DNA of 64,000 nt from Eriocheir sinensis (GCF_024679095.1 NW_026111818.1:214001-278000), one strand, 5' to 3'; positions 1 to 12,090 are shown, counted from the stretch's first letter. Notes: a model not told the origin generated them from the sequence alone. Numbers and translations are program-made.

Positions 1-130
1 AGAAGGAAAAGAAATGATGATAAATTATGTTGAAGAGAAAATGTAAAAAGGGCCGGAAGGAAAAAAGATAAAGAAGAGCTATTTTGTAGTAAATCTGATA
101 ATCCTTCAATTTTAATAAACAGCTGGGCAT

Positions 131-333
<203 letters not shown>

Positions 334-462
334 TTTCTCTCCTTTTTTTCGTCTCTAATTCCTAATCTATCTTTTTCTCTTTTCCTCTCCTTTAAATTAT
401 ACTTTACTTTCTCTTTCCTCTCCCTTCCATTCTTTCCTTCATTCCTTTCCAACCTACATACC

Positions 463-491
463 TCTACTACTACAACTACTACTACTACTAC

Positions 492-545
<54 letters not shown>

Positions 546-550
546 TAATA
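463..550. repeat. Compound (CTA)n-(AAT)n microsatellite
   Basis: A short CTA run passes directly into about 17 AAT triplets. The following 120 bases (551-676) are unique sequence without a supported gene. Confidence 0.96.
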
Positions 551-675
551 AAGGTAATTTCCCTCAGGTACGCTCCCTTCACCTGTTGATACGCATCTCA
601 CCTCGCGTCAAAGTATTGAAAAAGGCGAATTTATGGTCACTTTTTGCGTCCATATTTTTCTACGCCATAACGTTA

Positions 676-676
<1 letters not shown>

Positions 677-755
<79 letters not shown>
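677..755. repeat. (TG)n microsatellite
   Basis: About 39 uninterrupted TG dinucleotides. It gives false Cys-Val reading frames. Confidence 0.99.
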
Positions 756-759
<4 letters not shown>

Positions 760-859
760 TTTTAGCTTCAGTATTGGAAAAAAAAAACGTACATTGATTT
801 TTCCGTGTTTTTTTCTCTCCAAGCCGTTTTTCGTTTTATTATTTTTTTTATTATTGGCC

Positions 860-1780
860 TAAACCACTCATTCTCACACCCTCCTTTCCTCCCTCATCCT
901 CTATTTCTTCTTTCTTTCAACCTGTTTCCTTTACCTTTCTTCCTTTTCCTTTCTCATTCTCTCCCGTTACCTTTTTTTCATCATCTCTTTCCTTTCTCTG
1001 CATTCCCTTTTCATCTTTAACCTTCTCTTGTCTGCCTCTACGCTTCCTTTATTATTTTTTTTCTACCTTCATCTACCCTTCTTTACTTTTCCTTACCTTT
1101 TTTTAACCTTGCCTTACCTTTCTTTACTTTCCCTTATTTTTTTCTCCCTTCCCTTACCTTTCTCTACCTTCCCTTACCTTAATCTACCTTTAATTACCTG
1201 TGTCCCATCCGTCCCTTACCTTTTTGCATGTATATCTTCACCATCCTTATCTACCTTCCTTTTAACCTAAATTAGATTCTTTCCTTTATCATTAAGTTTG
1301 TTTTACCTTTCCTTTACTTTTCTCTCTTCTTCTCCCTTGCCTATCTTCTTTCCCTTCACCTCCCCCATCTATATTTCTAGCCCTCCATATTTTCTCTCTT
1401 ACCTCCATTTTTTTCCTCTCCCTCCCTCAGACATATCTTTCTCTCTTTACCTCTATCGATCATCACCTTCTCTTCCTTCTTCTTCTATTTCGCATCTTCG
1501 TTTCCTCAGTGTTGCTTCTCCCTCTTACAAGTCTCTCTCTCTCTCTCTCTCCCTTACCTTTTACTTCCTTATCCCTCTTTCCTCTTTAACAGCTTTTCCT
1601 CTTCCTCCTCTTCCTATTTATCCATCTTCCTTCATTGTTTTTTTATCTTTATTTTGCATTCCTCTTCCTTCTCCCATTCTACCTTCACTACCAACCTTGC
1701 ATATTTTTCCTCCTCCTACTCCTCCTCCTGCTGTTGCTCCTCCTTCTTTTTCTCCTCCTCCTCCTCTTCTTTCTCCTCCT
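860..1780. repeat. Pyrimidine-rich low-complexity block
   Basis: Almost entirely C and T on the + strand, built from degenerate CCTTAC-, TTTCC- and CTT-type words. The open frames through it are Leu/Phe/Ser/Pro-rich with no domain and follow from the base composition. Confidence 0.9.
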
Positions 1781-2224
1781 CCTTCTCTTCTTTCTGCTCC
1801 TCCTCCTCGTCTTCGCCCTCCTCTTCCTCTTCTTCCTCTTCCTCCTCCTCCTCCTGTTGATGTTTTTCCTTCTGTTTCTCCTCCTCTTCCTCTTCTTTCT
1901 GCTCCTCCTCCTCGTCTTCGCCCTCCTCTTCCTCTTCTTCCTCTTCCTCCTCCTGTTGATGTTTTTCCTTCTGTTTCTCCTCCTCTTCCTCTTCTTTCTG
2001 CTCCTCCTCCTCGTCTTCGCCCTCCTCTTCCTCTTCTTCCTCTTCCTCCTCCTCCTCCTGTTGATGTTTTTCCTTCTGTTTCTCCTCCTCTTCCTCTTCT
2101 TTCTGCTCCTCCTCCTCGTCTTCGCCCTCCTCTTCCTCTTCTTCCTCTTCCTCCTCCTGTTGATGTTTTTCCTTCTGTTTCTCCTCCTCTTCCTCTTCTT
2201 TCTGCTCCTCCTCCTCGTCTTCGC

Positions 2225-2255
<31 letters not shown>

Positions 2256-2275
2256 CTCCTCCCCCTGTTCTCTTC
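1780..2275. repeat. Higher-order CTC-rich minisatellite (105 + 99 bp)
   Basis: Five units marked by the string CTCGTCTTCG at 1806, 1911, 2010, 2115 and 2214. The spacings are 105, 99, 105 and 99 bp, so the true repeat is a 204-bp pair. Units differ by six bases of CTC. Both lengths are multiples of three, so two + frames and one - frame stay open (Pro/Leu-rich, Leu-rich and Glu-rich products). A real protein is not supported: there are no splice signals, no domain and no codon bias beyond the repeat. Confidence 0.95.
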
Positions 2276-2374
2276 GCCTCTTCGTCTTCGGAAACAAATG
2301 GTGTGTGAAAAAGAAAAGAATTTAAAGTCGTATTTTATGTTTCCTTAGCTGAAGATGCATTGCTGTTGCCTCCT

Positions 2375-2975
2375 CCTCCTCCTCCTCCTCCTTCTTCTTC
2401 TCTTATCTCATTCTTAAAACCTTCTTCTATTTTTCCTTCTCCCTTCACCTATTATTTACACACTAAGTTCCTTGCATTCCTTTTCTCATTCCTTTCTTCC
2501 TTCTTCCATTCTCACTACTGTTTTTTCTCTCTCCTCTTCGCTTGTATCGGTAATTCTTCCTTTTCCGCTTCTTCGCACGAATCTTGAAGTGTATACGAAC
2601 GCAACGAAAGTGTTTATATTTGTCTGTTTGCTTATTAATAGACTCTCCTCTTCTTCCTCCTCCTCTTTCTCCTCTTCTATATTAACACTGTGATTCTAAT
2701 TCCTACTCCTCCAACTCTTCCTCCTCTTCATTGATCTTCCTAAACCTCCTCCTCCAATCAGTTGCTACTGTTTTACCTCCTCCTCCTCCTCCTCCTCCTC
2801 TTTGTCCTGTTCCTACTATTTCTTCCCTTCTCCTCCTCCTCCTCCTCCTTCTTCTTTTTCTTCTTAAATGTCATCTTCTAACCCAATGCTACTGTTCTAC
2901 TTCCTCCTCCTCCTTCTCTTTGTCCTCTTCCTGCTACCTCCTCCTCCTCCACCTCCTCCTCCTCCTGTCCAGCGG
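2375..2975. repeat. Interrupted (CTC)n/(CTT)n tracts
   Basis: Short CTC runs (about 2376-2400, 2775-2805, 2830-2860 and 2935-2970) are separated by pyrimidine-rich sequence. No gene is recognised. Confidence 0.85.
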
Positions 2976-3159
2976 TTCCCTCAGAGGTATGATTTATTCC
3001 AATGACATAATTTACGACTGACTGGCTGACTCCTGTGTTCAAACTCCTCGCATAATGCTGACGGTCGGCGCGCGGGTCAGCAGGTGAGCCAGGTGAGCTG
3101 ACGAGCCTGCTTACCTGGGCGGGACAGGTGTTGAGGTGAAGGGACGGGGAGGAAGTGGA

Positions 3160-3665
3160 TGGGAGGGGAGGGGAAAAAAGGGAGTTATAGGTAATGGGTG
3201 AAGGGTGGTTAAGGGATGGGGAGGAAGGGGAAGATAAAGGTAAGGGAGCTTTGTTAGTAGGGGAGGAAGGGGAAGAAAGAGGGAGCTAAGGTAATGGGGG
3301 TAGGGAGGTTAAGGGATGGGGAGGAAGGGGAAGGTAAGGGAAGGAGTGCATGGGTATAGGGGAGAATAAAAGGGGAAAGAGGGAGGTAAAGGGTAGCGTT
3401 TAAGGAATGGAGAGGAAGGGGAAGGTAAGGAAGGAAAGGAGGAGGAGAGGAGGAAGAAAGGAAAGGAATGGAGAGGAGAGGGAAGGTAAGGTAAAGAAGT
3501 GGAGGGAGAAATTATTAGTAAAGAAGGGAAGGAAGGAAGAAAGGAGAAGGAAAGGAATGGAGAGGAGGGGGAAGGTAAGGTAAAGACGTGGGGGGAGAAA
3601 TTATTGGTAAAGAAGGGAAGGAAGGAATGGAAGGAAGGGAAGGAGGAAGAAAGGAGAAGGAGAGG
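3160..3665. repeat. Degenerate GA-rich minisatellite, about 90-101 bp units
   Basis: The phrase TTAAGGGATGGGGAGG occurs at about 3209 and 3310, and a diverged form at about 3400. A GAGAAATTATT marker recurs about 90 bp apart near 3506 and 3595. The region is purine-rich on the + strand. Frames on both strands are compositional. Confidence 0.8.
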
Positions 3666-3867
3666 AATGGAGAAGAGCGAAGATAAAAGAGCAAATAAGA
3701 GGAGAGAAGAGAGAGGTGGAGGCAAGGAAGTAGAGATAGTGGTGAGAGAAGTAGTGGTGGTGGTGGAGGAGGTGGTGGAGGAGGTGGAATGGTGAAGAAC
3801 GCAGAGTGGAATGAGAGGAATGGAGGTAACAGGTCCTTCTACTCTTGTTACCTGGAGTGGACCCAAA

Positions 3868-3870
<3 letters not shown>

Positions 3871-3930
<60 letters not shown>
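3871..3930. repeat. (CA)n microsatellite
   Basis: About 29 CA dinucleotides, followed directly by two CACCTGG motifs. Confidence 0.99.
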
Positions 3931-3932
<2 letters not shown>

Positions 3933-4026
3933 GGGATTCACCTGGGCCAAATTTACTCTGATTATCATGTGTATTACGTTCCTATAAAGACTATTTTTCT
4001 TAAGACACTACTTGAGAAGAGGAGTT

Positions 4027-4153
4027 TAGGAGGAGGAGGAGGAGGAGGAGGAAGAGGAGGAGGAGGAGAAGGAGGAGGAGATAGAGACAGGCATTTTCCT
4101 CCATTACCTTCGATGGCTGTAATGATTCCTCCTCCTCCTCCTCCTCCTCCTCC

Positions 4154-4189
<36 letters not shown>

Positions 4190-4320
4190 TCGTTATTCTT
4201 CATCATTTACAGTTATTTTCCTTTCCTGCTCCTTCACTTTCGTCTTCCATGTTACCTAATTAGCCAGTCTTCACAAGGAGGATGAGGAGAAGGAGGAGGA
4301 GGAGGAGGAGGAGGAGGAGA
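4027..4320. repeat. Opposed (GGA)n / (TCC)n / (GGA)n tracts
   Basis: A GGA run at 4027-4080 is followed by a TCC run at 4127-4190 and another GGA run at 4276-4320. The first and second are reverse complements of each other and could pair as an imperfect hairpin of about 50 bp. Confidence 0.95.
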
Positions 4321-4463
4321 AAGCAGAACAGGAAGAGGAGCAAGATGAGATAACAAGAATAAAGAAAAAAGAACAACAAAGAAGACGAAAAGGAAAGCGA
4401 AAAGGACGAGAAAAAAGCAAAGGTAGAAAGTGAGAGAAAGGAAGATAAGACAGATAAGGAGAA

Positions 4464-4467
<4 letters not shown>

Positions 4468-4507
<40 letters not shown>
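4468..4507. repeat. (GA)n microsatellite
   Basis: Twenty GA dinucleotides within a purine-rich stretch. Confidence 0.98.
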
Positions 4508-4511
<4 letters not shown>

Positions 4512-4659
4512 GAGGAGGGGGAGGGAGAGAAAAATGATGGAGGAAGATTTGGGTAAAGTTAGGGAAGGGGAGGCGATGAGGGTAACACCACAACGCGGGA
4601 CGCCTAATCACACGCCTGTCTGTCAGTCTGTCCACGGTGACACGTCCGCTTCTGTCTGT

Positions 4660-5232
4660 TTCTCCTCCTCCACCTTCCCCTGTATTCTTTCCCTTCCCTT
4701 CTTATCGTCCTATCTACACCTTTTCTTCTCCTCCTCTTCCTTCGACTTTATTTCCCTTCTATCCTTTTTTTCTTCCTCGTTCTCATGTTTTTCCAATTTC
4801 TCCTTCTCTTCCCTCATCCTGTTTTCTTTAGCTTCCCCTTCTATCATTCCTCATTATCTCCTCCATCTTCTCCTGTATTCTTTCCCTTCCCTTCTTACCG
4901 TCCTATCTACACCTTTTTCTTCTTCTCCTTTTCCTTCTACTTTCTTTTCCTCCCCTTCTATCCTTTTCTTCCTCCTCCGCATGTTTCTCCTTCTCTTTCT
5001 CTTCTTTTTTTCTTTTTCTCCTCCTCTATCTTCATATTTTTATCTATTCCTCTCCTTTTATTTTCTTCTTTTTCTTTTTCTTTATTCTCCTCTTTTTCCT
5101 CCTCCTATTCTTTTTGGTTCCCCTTCTATCTTTCCTCATTCTATCTACTTTTTTTCCTTTTTCACCCTCTTTCTGTTTCTCCTCCTCTTCTTCCTCCTCC
5201 TCCTAGTTCTCCTCCTCCTCCTCCTCCTCCTC
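4660..5232. repeat. Pyrimidine-rich block with duplicated segments
   Basis: C/T-rich. The segment TGTATTCTTTCCCTTCCC recurs about 190 bp apart (near 4680 and 4873), indicating a diverged duplication. It ends in a CTC run. No gene is recognised. Confidence 0.8.
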
Positions 5233-5336
5233 CCTGATGTGACGTTGCGTAAGAGGAAATGAGGTTAGCGTAATTTTTTTAACAATGGACCAAAAAAAAA
5301 AAAAACTAAATAAAAAACGGGTAACCTCGAAAAAAT

Positions 5337-5347
5337 CACACACACAC

Positions 5348-5402
<55 letters not shown>
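5337..5402. repeat. (CA)n microsatellite
   Basis: About 30 CA dinucleotides with a single interruption near its start. Confidence 0.98.
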
Positions 5403-5403
<1 letters not shown>

Positions 5404-5505
5404 GTTAATTATTCACTACCTGTTCAAAGCTCCTGCAGGTGAGAGCGACAATGATTCTCGGAGCAAACAAACCCAGAGGGAACCTGCAATTAAGGGGAAC
5501 ACCTG

Positions 5506-5601
5506 GAGGACGAGGATGAGGATGAGGATGAGGAGGAGGAGGAGGAGGGGGAGGAGGAGGAGGAGGAGGAGGAGGAGGGAGAGGAGGAGGAGGAGGAGGG
5601 T
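5506..5601. repeat. (GATGAG/GGA)n tract
   Basis: Begins as GATGAG hexamers and becomes GGA triplets with scattered GGG interruptions. Confidence 0.96.
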
Positions 5602-5678
5602 GTTACAAACTATTTCCATACCTTTACCTAATTTTCGTGCACTTTTACGATTCTCAGTTCTTCCTTATGACCTTGTAA

Positions 5679-5680
<2 letters not shown>

Positions 5681-5734
<54 letters not shown>
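5681..5734. repeat. (CT)n microsatellite
   Basis: Twenty-seven CT dinucleotides. Confidence 0.98.
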
Positions 5735-5735
<1 letters not shown>

Positions 5736-5869
5736 GCACATTCCATCGTTTTTTTTCTCCGTCTTCGCATTTTTATATCTTTTTTCCTTATCATTATCTT
5801 TTGTTTCTTTATTCCTCTTCACCGTCGTATGTTTATTATTTTCTTTAATTTCGTTTTATTTCTTCTTTC

Positions 5870-6265
5870 ATCATTCAACTTTCCCATTTTCTGTACATAT
5901 TTTTTGTTTTCTTTCCTATTTTCTTTACATATTTCCCACTTTCTTTTACACCTTTCCCGTTTTCTTTACAACATTCTCATTTTCTGTACATTTAACTTGT
6001 TTTCTTTTGTTTTCTTTCCTGTTTTCTTTACATATATCCCACTTTCTTTTACACATTTCCCATTTTCTTTACGACTCTCCCATTTTTTCTTACAACTTTT
6101 ACATTTTCTTTGCACCCTTCCCACTTTCTTCACGCCTTCCCCATTTTCTTTACACATTTCCCATTTTCTTTACGATTTTCCCATTTTTCTTACAACTTTT
6201 ACATTTTCTTTGCACCCTTCCCATTTTCTTCGTACCTTCCCCATTTTCTTTACACATTTCCCAAC
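5870..6265. repeat. T-rich minisatellite, 100-bp unit of about 20-bp subrepeats
   Basis: Repeats of CCCATTTTCTTTACA-type words every 20-21 bp. A larger unit is visible because TTACAACTTTTACATTTTC recurs exactly 100 bp apart (near 6090 and 6190). Frames on both strands are Phe/Ser- or Lys-rich and compositional. Confidence 0.9.
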
Positions 6266-6369
6266 CCGTTAATCTCCCAACCTTCTCCCCATTCTCACTC
6301 CCTTCCCTTAGCTCCCCATACCCCATGCTCTTCTTAGCTCCCCTATCACTCATCTACCTCCTTTCCTCC

Positions 6370-6700
6370 CTTTAGATAATCTCCCTTACACCAGGTGACT
6401 CTCCCTTTTACCCTTCACCCCATTGATCTCCCTTTTCTTAGTTCCCCTTTCCTTCACCTTTCTCCCTTTCACCTTGCTCTCCCCCTTAGATCATCTCCCC
6501 TCCACCATATGACCTTCCCCTTCACTCTTCACCCCTTCATCTCCCTTCTCCCCTTTTGATCTTGCTCCCATTTCCTTTCCTCCCCTTTAGGTCATCTCCC
6601 TTCCCTAGTTGACTCTCCCCTTCACCCTTCACTGCCTCACCTCCCTCTCCCTAACTCCCCTTCCTTCATCCCCCTTCTCCTTTTTAACTCTGCTTCCTCT
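6370..6700. repeat. C-rich degenerate array, about 103-113 bp units
   Basis: The word TAGATMATCTCCC and variants occur at about 6373, 6486 and 6589, each followed by a diverged GACTCTCCCCTTCACCC-type sequence. About three units. Confidence 0.75.
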
Positions 6701-6941
6701 TCCTTTTCTCCTCTTCTTCTTCTTCCTCCGTTCACCTGTATACTTTCCCCCAGGGCTCGTTCGTTCTCCCACCTGTCCCCCCATCTCTCTTACATCCCCT
6801 GTGGGCCTATAGATCCTTTGAAGGGGTGAGTGGGTGACAGGGGGGGTGAAGGAGGTGAGAGAAAGGGGGGGGTAGAGGTGAGGGGTGATAAGACGAGGGT
6901 GCCCATACGTCATTAATAAATACAGAGGTAGTCACAGGTAT

Positions 6942-7500
<559 letters not shown>

Positions 7501-7566
7501 GTGTGGGAGGGGGGGGAGAGGGGGGAGGAGAGGGTTTTTGTATGGGGGGGAAAGGGGGAGGGCGGG

Positions 7567-7604
<38 letters not shown>
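7567..7604. repeat. (GT)n microsatellite
   Basis: Nineteen GT dinucleotides, followed by interrupted GGT triplets to about 7660. Confidence 0.98.
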
Positions 7605-7607
<3 letters not shown>

Positions 7608-7664
7608 ATGTAGTGGTGGGTTTAGTGGTAGTGGTGATGGAGGTGGTACTGATGATGGGAGGTG

Positions 7665-8110
7665 ATGATATACTTCTAAAACACTTAACAAAACAATAAG
7701 TAAAGAAGTGAACACATTTTTCACAAGTTTCTACGACCAAAAACCAAACCAAACAAAAAACAAACATATTCAACCTTTGGATTTTACTCTTCAACTTTTT
7801 CTAGCGTTCATTTTGATACCTCCTGATCTGCCTGAACGATTCTTAAACACAATAAAAATATAACTAAGACCAACGATCAAGCAAAATCAGAAAAAAAAAA
7901 ATAAGAACAGAGCCACGTTAGGAGATCATGGTAGATTGCGTCCATTTTTGGCACTAAAGTAACTAACGCGTTGATGTTTCTCCAAAGTTATTATCTCCCT
8001 CTTTATCATTATGTTACTTGGCACGGTAATCTAGTAATAGGAATCCAGTTTTAAGTATACGTCCAACTGTTAGAAAATGTGTAGTGTTATAACCCGATTA
8101 GCAGGCGAAC
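7665..8110. other. AT-rich non-repetitive stretch, nothing recognised
   Basis: About 450 bp of complex AT-rich sequence with stops in all frames. No tRNA, transposon terminus or coding segment was recognised. Confidence 0.4.
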
Positions 8111-8127
8111 CGGATTAAAAACTGTCC

Positions 8128-8129
8128 GT

Positions 8130-8182
<53 letters not shown>
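8128..8182. repeat. (GT)n microsatellite
   Basis: About 26 GT dinucleotides, with one TATG variant at its start. Confidence 0.98.
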
Positions 8183-8184
<2 letters not shown>

Positions 8185-8244
8185 TCGGTAGTGATGGCAT
8201 AATAATGGTGAATAAAAACAAAAAAAAAACAAGAAAGTGGTGGT

Positions 8245-8690
8245 TCGGTTGAGGGTGGTGATGATAATGGTGGTGGTGGTGATGGTGGTGGTGGTGGTAT
8301 CCGCGCAATTCTAATAGTGATGAAGGATTGTGGTGTAGAATCCTATTGTTGGTGGTGGTGGTGATGGTGCTGGTGAGTAATGACAATGTTGGTTGATGAA
8401 GAAGAGGGGGAATGGTGGTGGTTGTGGTGGTGGAGAAAGAAGAAAATACAGGTGGTGATGAAAGTCGGTGATAGTGATGGTGATGGTGGTGAAGAATTTT
8501 AGTGGTGGTGGTAGTGAGGAAGAATGATAGGTGTTAGGACTGAAGGCATGCAGAGAACGAAGAAAACGATGATAATGATGATGATGACGATAGGGGAGTA
8601 AGAAGATGAGGTACTGGTGAAGAATCGTAGTAGTAGCAGAAGTAGTAGTAGTGTTAGTAGTAGTAGTAGTAGTAGTAGTAGTGGGGGGAT
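8245..8690. repeat. Interrupted (GGT)n, (GAT)n and (GTA)n tracts
   Basis: GGT/GAT triplets dominate 8245-8600, then GTA triplets run at 8626-8682. The His/Ser/Thr-rich reverse-strand frames come from these triplets. Confidence 0.9.
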
Positions 8691-8894
8691 GACGATGATG
8701 GAGGAAGAGAACAGTTTTGGCGATGATGGTGAAAATGATGGAAAAAAAAAGTGTAGTAGGAGTTTAGTAGTGGATGGGTTAGCAAGCGAGTGAGGAGCAG
8801 CACTTAGGCGACGAGGAAGACATAAAACGACATTCCTACTTTTAATTTTCTGCCCTAAAACAGCAAAATACGAGAAGCTAATGCCCAATAAACC

Positions 8895-9032
8895 CGTGTA
8901 TGTGCGTGTGTATGTTCGCATGTATGTATGTATGTATGTATGTATGTGCATGCGTGAATGTATGTATGCCACAGGGTATGCTTGTTGGCTTGTGTGTATG
9001 TGTGTATATGTATGTTCTTGCTTGTGAAAGTG

Positions 9033-9079
<47 letters not shown>
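8895..9079. repeat. (GTAT)n and (GT)n tracts
   Basis: A GTAT tetranucleotide run at about 8920-8946 sits among GTGT/GTGC variants, followed by GT dinucleotides at 9038-9079. Confidence 0.95.
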
Positions 9080-9080
<1 letters not shown>

Positions 9081-9194
9081 TGAGTGAGTGCGCGCAAGCC
9101 CCGTCTCCTCCTCCCTCTCCTTCCCCTTTCCCTCCTCCCCCCTTCCCCTCTTCCCCCTCCCATCTCCTCCTCCCCCCCTCCCCCCTCCACACCT

Positions 9195-9360
9195 CGTCCC
9201 CGGCAAGTGTATAAAAACCGGTAGCAAAGTAAGGCGCCTGGATCTGCATGCTAAACAGTCTCCCATTACCATGCCGGCCCCATACATTATCCGCCCCGCC
9301 TTGCGCCGCCCCGCCCCGGCAGAAGAGGTCCAAGGGCAGTCCGCTAGGGGCATGTGGGGC
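9195..9360 (+). promoter_or_regulatory. GC/CpG-rich patch with TATA-like box (candidate promoter)
   Basis: A TATAAAAA string begins at 9210 and is followed by GC-box-like CCGCCCCGCC sequences near 9290-9315 in a CpG-dense patch, in contrast to the SSR surroundings. An ACAGT initiator-like pentamer lies at 9255, about 45 bp downstream, which is farther than the usual 30. No downstream coding exon was recognised, so promoter function is only a possibility. Confidence 0.2.
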
Positions 9361-9489
9361 GGAAGGAGGCAAAGGGGTGCAGGGGTGGGAGTTCAGGGGG
9401 TTGAGGGGAGTGGGGGGAAGGGGAAAGGGGAGGTAGTTGTGGTGAGTGGAATTTATCATCAGAGTAACATCAGAGTCGTGTGCTACATA

Positions 9490-10860
9490 GCCGAGGAAAG
9501 TGTCTCGGTGATCTTGTTGTTGGTTTTGTTTAATTTCGTTGTTTTGTTTGTTTTACTACACGAAAGCCATGAATGTTAAGAAAAAAATATGATATGGATC
9601 TATCGTTTAATCTTGCTTCAGTTTCTACAAAGAGGAAAATGCCTTGGCTATATTGTTCGTCTTGTTTAGTTTCCTTGTTTTGTTTGTTTTAGTTCACGAA
9701 AGCCATGAATGTTAAGAAAAAAATATGATATGGATCTTTTGTTTAATCTTGCTTCAGTTTCTACAAAGAGGAAAATGCCTTGGCTATATTGTTCGTCTTG
9801 ATTAGTTTCCTTGTTTTGGTTGTTTTAGTTCACGAAAGCCATGAATGTTAAGAAAAAAATATGATATGGATCTATCGTTTAATCTTGCTTCAGTTTCTAC
9901 AAAGAGGAAAATGCCTTGGCTATATTGTTCGTCTTGTTTAGTTTCCTTGTTTTGTTTGTTTTACTACACGAAAGCCATGAATGTTAAGAAAAAAATATGA
10001 TATGGATCTATCGTTTAATCTTGCTTCAGTTTCTAGACAGAGGAAAATGCCTCGATTATATTGTTTTTCTTGTTGTTTAATTTCCTTGTTTTGTTTGTTT
10101 TAGTACACGAATGCCATCAATGTTAAGAAAAAAGATTATAAGGATCTACTGTTTAATCTTGCTTCAGTTTCTACAAAGAGGAAAATGCTTTGGTTATATT
10201 ATTTTTCTTGTTTAATTTCCTCAAACCAAGAGACAAATAAAAGTTGAAAAAAAGACAATATAAATCTTCTTTTAAAACCTCGCTTCAGTCTCTACAAATA
10301 AAACGAAGAGAAGGGTGTCCAATTACATCGTTCTTCTGGAGTCGTTGTTTAATTTTTCGTTTATTTTAGCTCACGAATGTCATGAAGATTAAAAAAAGAC
10401 AATATAGATCTACTTTTAAACCTTGCTGCAGTCTATACATAAAACACAGAGAAAGAGTGAAATTAAATCGTTCTTCTGGAGCATATCAGTTTAATTTTTC
10501 GTTTATATTAGCACACAAATGTCATGAAGATTAAAAAAAGACAATATAGATCTACTTTTAAACCTTGCTGCAGTCTCTACACATAAAACACAGAGAAAGA
10601 GTGAAATTAAACCGTTCTTCTGGAGCATATCAGTTTAATTTTCCGTTTATATTAGTACACGAATGTCATGAAGATTAAAAAAAACCAATAGAGATCTACT
10701 TTTAAACCTTGCTGCAGTCTCTAATGTGAAATTAAACCGTTCTTCTGGAGCATATCAGTTTAATTTTCCGTTTATATTAGTACACGAATGTCATGAAGAT
10801 TAAAAAAAACCAATAGAGATCTACTTTTAAACCTTGCTGCAGTCTCTCTACGAATAAAAG
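9490..10860. repeat. Two-subfamily minisatellite, 136-bp then about 144-bp units
   Basis: The marker CGAAAGCCATGAATG and its variants occur at 9561, 9697, 9833, 9969 and 10108 (spacings 136, 136, 136, 139). Diverged versions occur at 10374, 10516, 10660 and 10785 (142, 144 and 125). The first five units form subfamily A, the last four subfamily B, with one damaged unit near 10210 between them. Every unit has a T-rich run and TTTAG before the marker. Units 1 and 4 share TTTTACTACACG where units 2 and 3 have TTTTAGTTCACG. No open frame crosses the array. Confidence 0.95.
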
Positions 10861-11265
10861 AATGAAGACAGAAAGAAACAAACTGAGCACACAATTCTCG
10901 TCAGTTAAGTTGGCAGTGAGAGATGTGGCGAACTCTTGCACTCAGATTCTGGACGCGTGAGTCACAAAACACAAAGGGGAGGAGGCGGAAAGGCGTCGGG
11001 TGCTCAAGGAAATAAAAAAAGCTGTCACATTTAAGAGCCACGCATCCCTCCCCACTCACCCACAGGAAACTACGCAAGTCTACCTGGGCAAACAACACCG
11101 TACCTGGAAGAAGTTAAAGGCTGCAGTATTTCCTGTTTTTCTTATGTTAGGATAGTACGCAACACTCAATGGACCCACTTAGGTTTTCCCTCACCTTGAA
11201 ACACACTAAAAGACAAACAGATTCCTAAGCCCATCCTACACCCTATACAAAGCCTGTTTACTACA
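10861..11265. other. Non-repetitive stretch, no gene recognised
   Basis: Complex sequence of balanced composition. A 65-codon reverse frame (10901-11098) covers part of it but shows no motif or clear splice boundary. It is listed as sequence that could hide an exon. Confidence 0.35.
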
Positions 11266-11700
11266 CCCTACAGACGATTAAAGTTCTCTTCTACACTTTT
11301 ACACTTATAAAATACATACTGAAGACGATTTTGGTTATCTCTTAATACTTCTATACTTCTTTACTTCTCTGCTGAACCCTACGAGAAGATTTGTCTTTTT
11401 CTACTTCCTCCATACTTTTCTACATTCAAATATTTTTCTACACTTATTTACTGGAACTTAAGAGAAGATTTAAGTCCTATTCTGCACTTCATCACTTTTT
11501 TTACTACACACTCAGACGATCTAAGTCCTCTTCTGCACTGCAACACTTCTTTACTGCATACCACGAGACGATTTTAATTCTCTTCTCCGCTCTTTTTTAA
11601 TACCTTTCTTTTCCACACCTTTCTACACTTCTTTACTACACTCTAAGACATGATTTAGTCCTTTTTCTATACCACACCCTACACAAACACCCTGACACAA
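11265..11700. repeat. Degenerate array, about 50-80 bp units
   Basis: The word AGACGATTTAAGTCCTCTTC and variants recur near 11271, 11322, 11383, 11464, 11513, 11566 and 11646, with CACTTCTTTACTACA-type endings. Unit length varies from about 50 to 80 bp. Confidence 0.85.
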
Positions 11701-11881
11701 CAACCAAACCTTTAATAAACACGTTACACCCTAGTCACACCTTGTACCCTACACCCGACCTTACCTCGACTCCCCGCGCACCCTGACGGCCTTGCTCCCT
11801 CACCTGCTCCTCGCCCCACCTTACCTGTGAGCAATTTTCAAGCCACGTGGCCATAAAGTGTGGGAATAATGATGTTAAAAT

Positions 11882-11885
<4 letters not shown>

Positions 11886-11973
<88 letters not shown>
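11886..11973. repeat. (GT)n microsatellite
   Basis: Forty-four GT dinucleotides, followed by a C/T-rich run. Confidence 0.99.
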
Positions 11974-11978
<5 letters not shown>

Positions 11979-12090
11979 CCCCCCTCCTCTCCCCCCCCCC
12001 TCTCCCTTTTCTTTAACACTATGATCAAACAATTTCAGGTTAACCATTATGCAAATTTCAAGTGTATCATTTAAAGACGCGGTCACTCGG

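Noticed and set aside
1298..2308. Pro/Ser-rich frame of 336 codons
   Set aside because: Explained by the C/T-rich block and the 105/99-bp minisatellite, with other frames equally open.
9490..10860. CRISPR-like regular repeats
   Set aside because: Units are contiguous 136-144 bp tandem repeats with no unique spacers, in a eukaryotic context.
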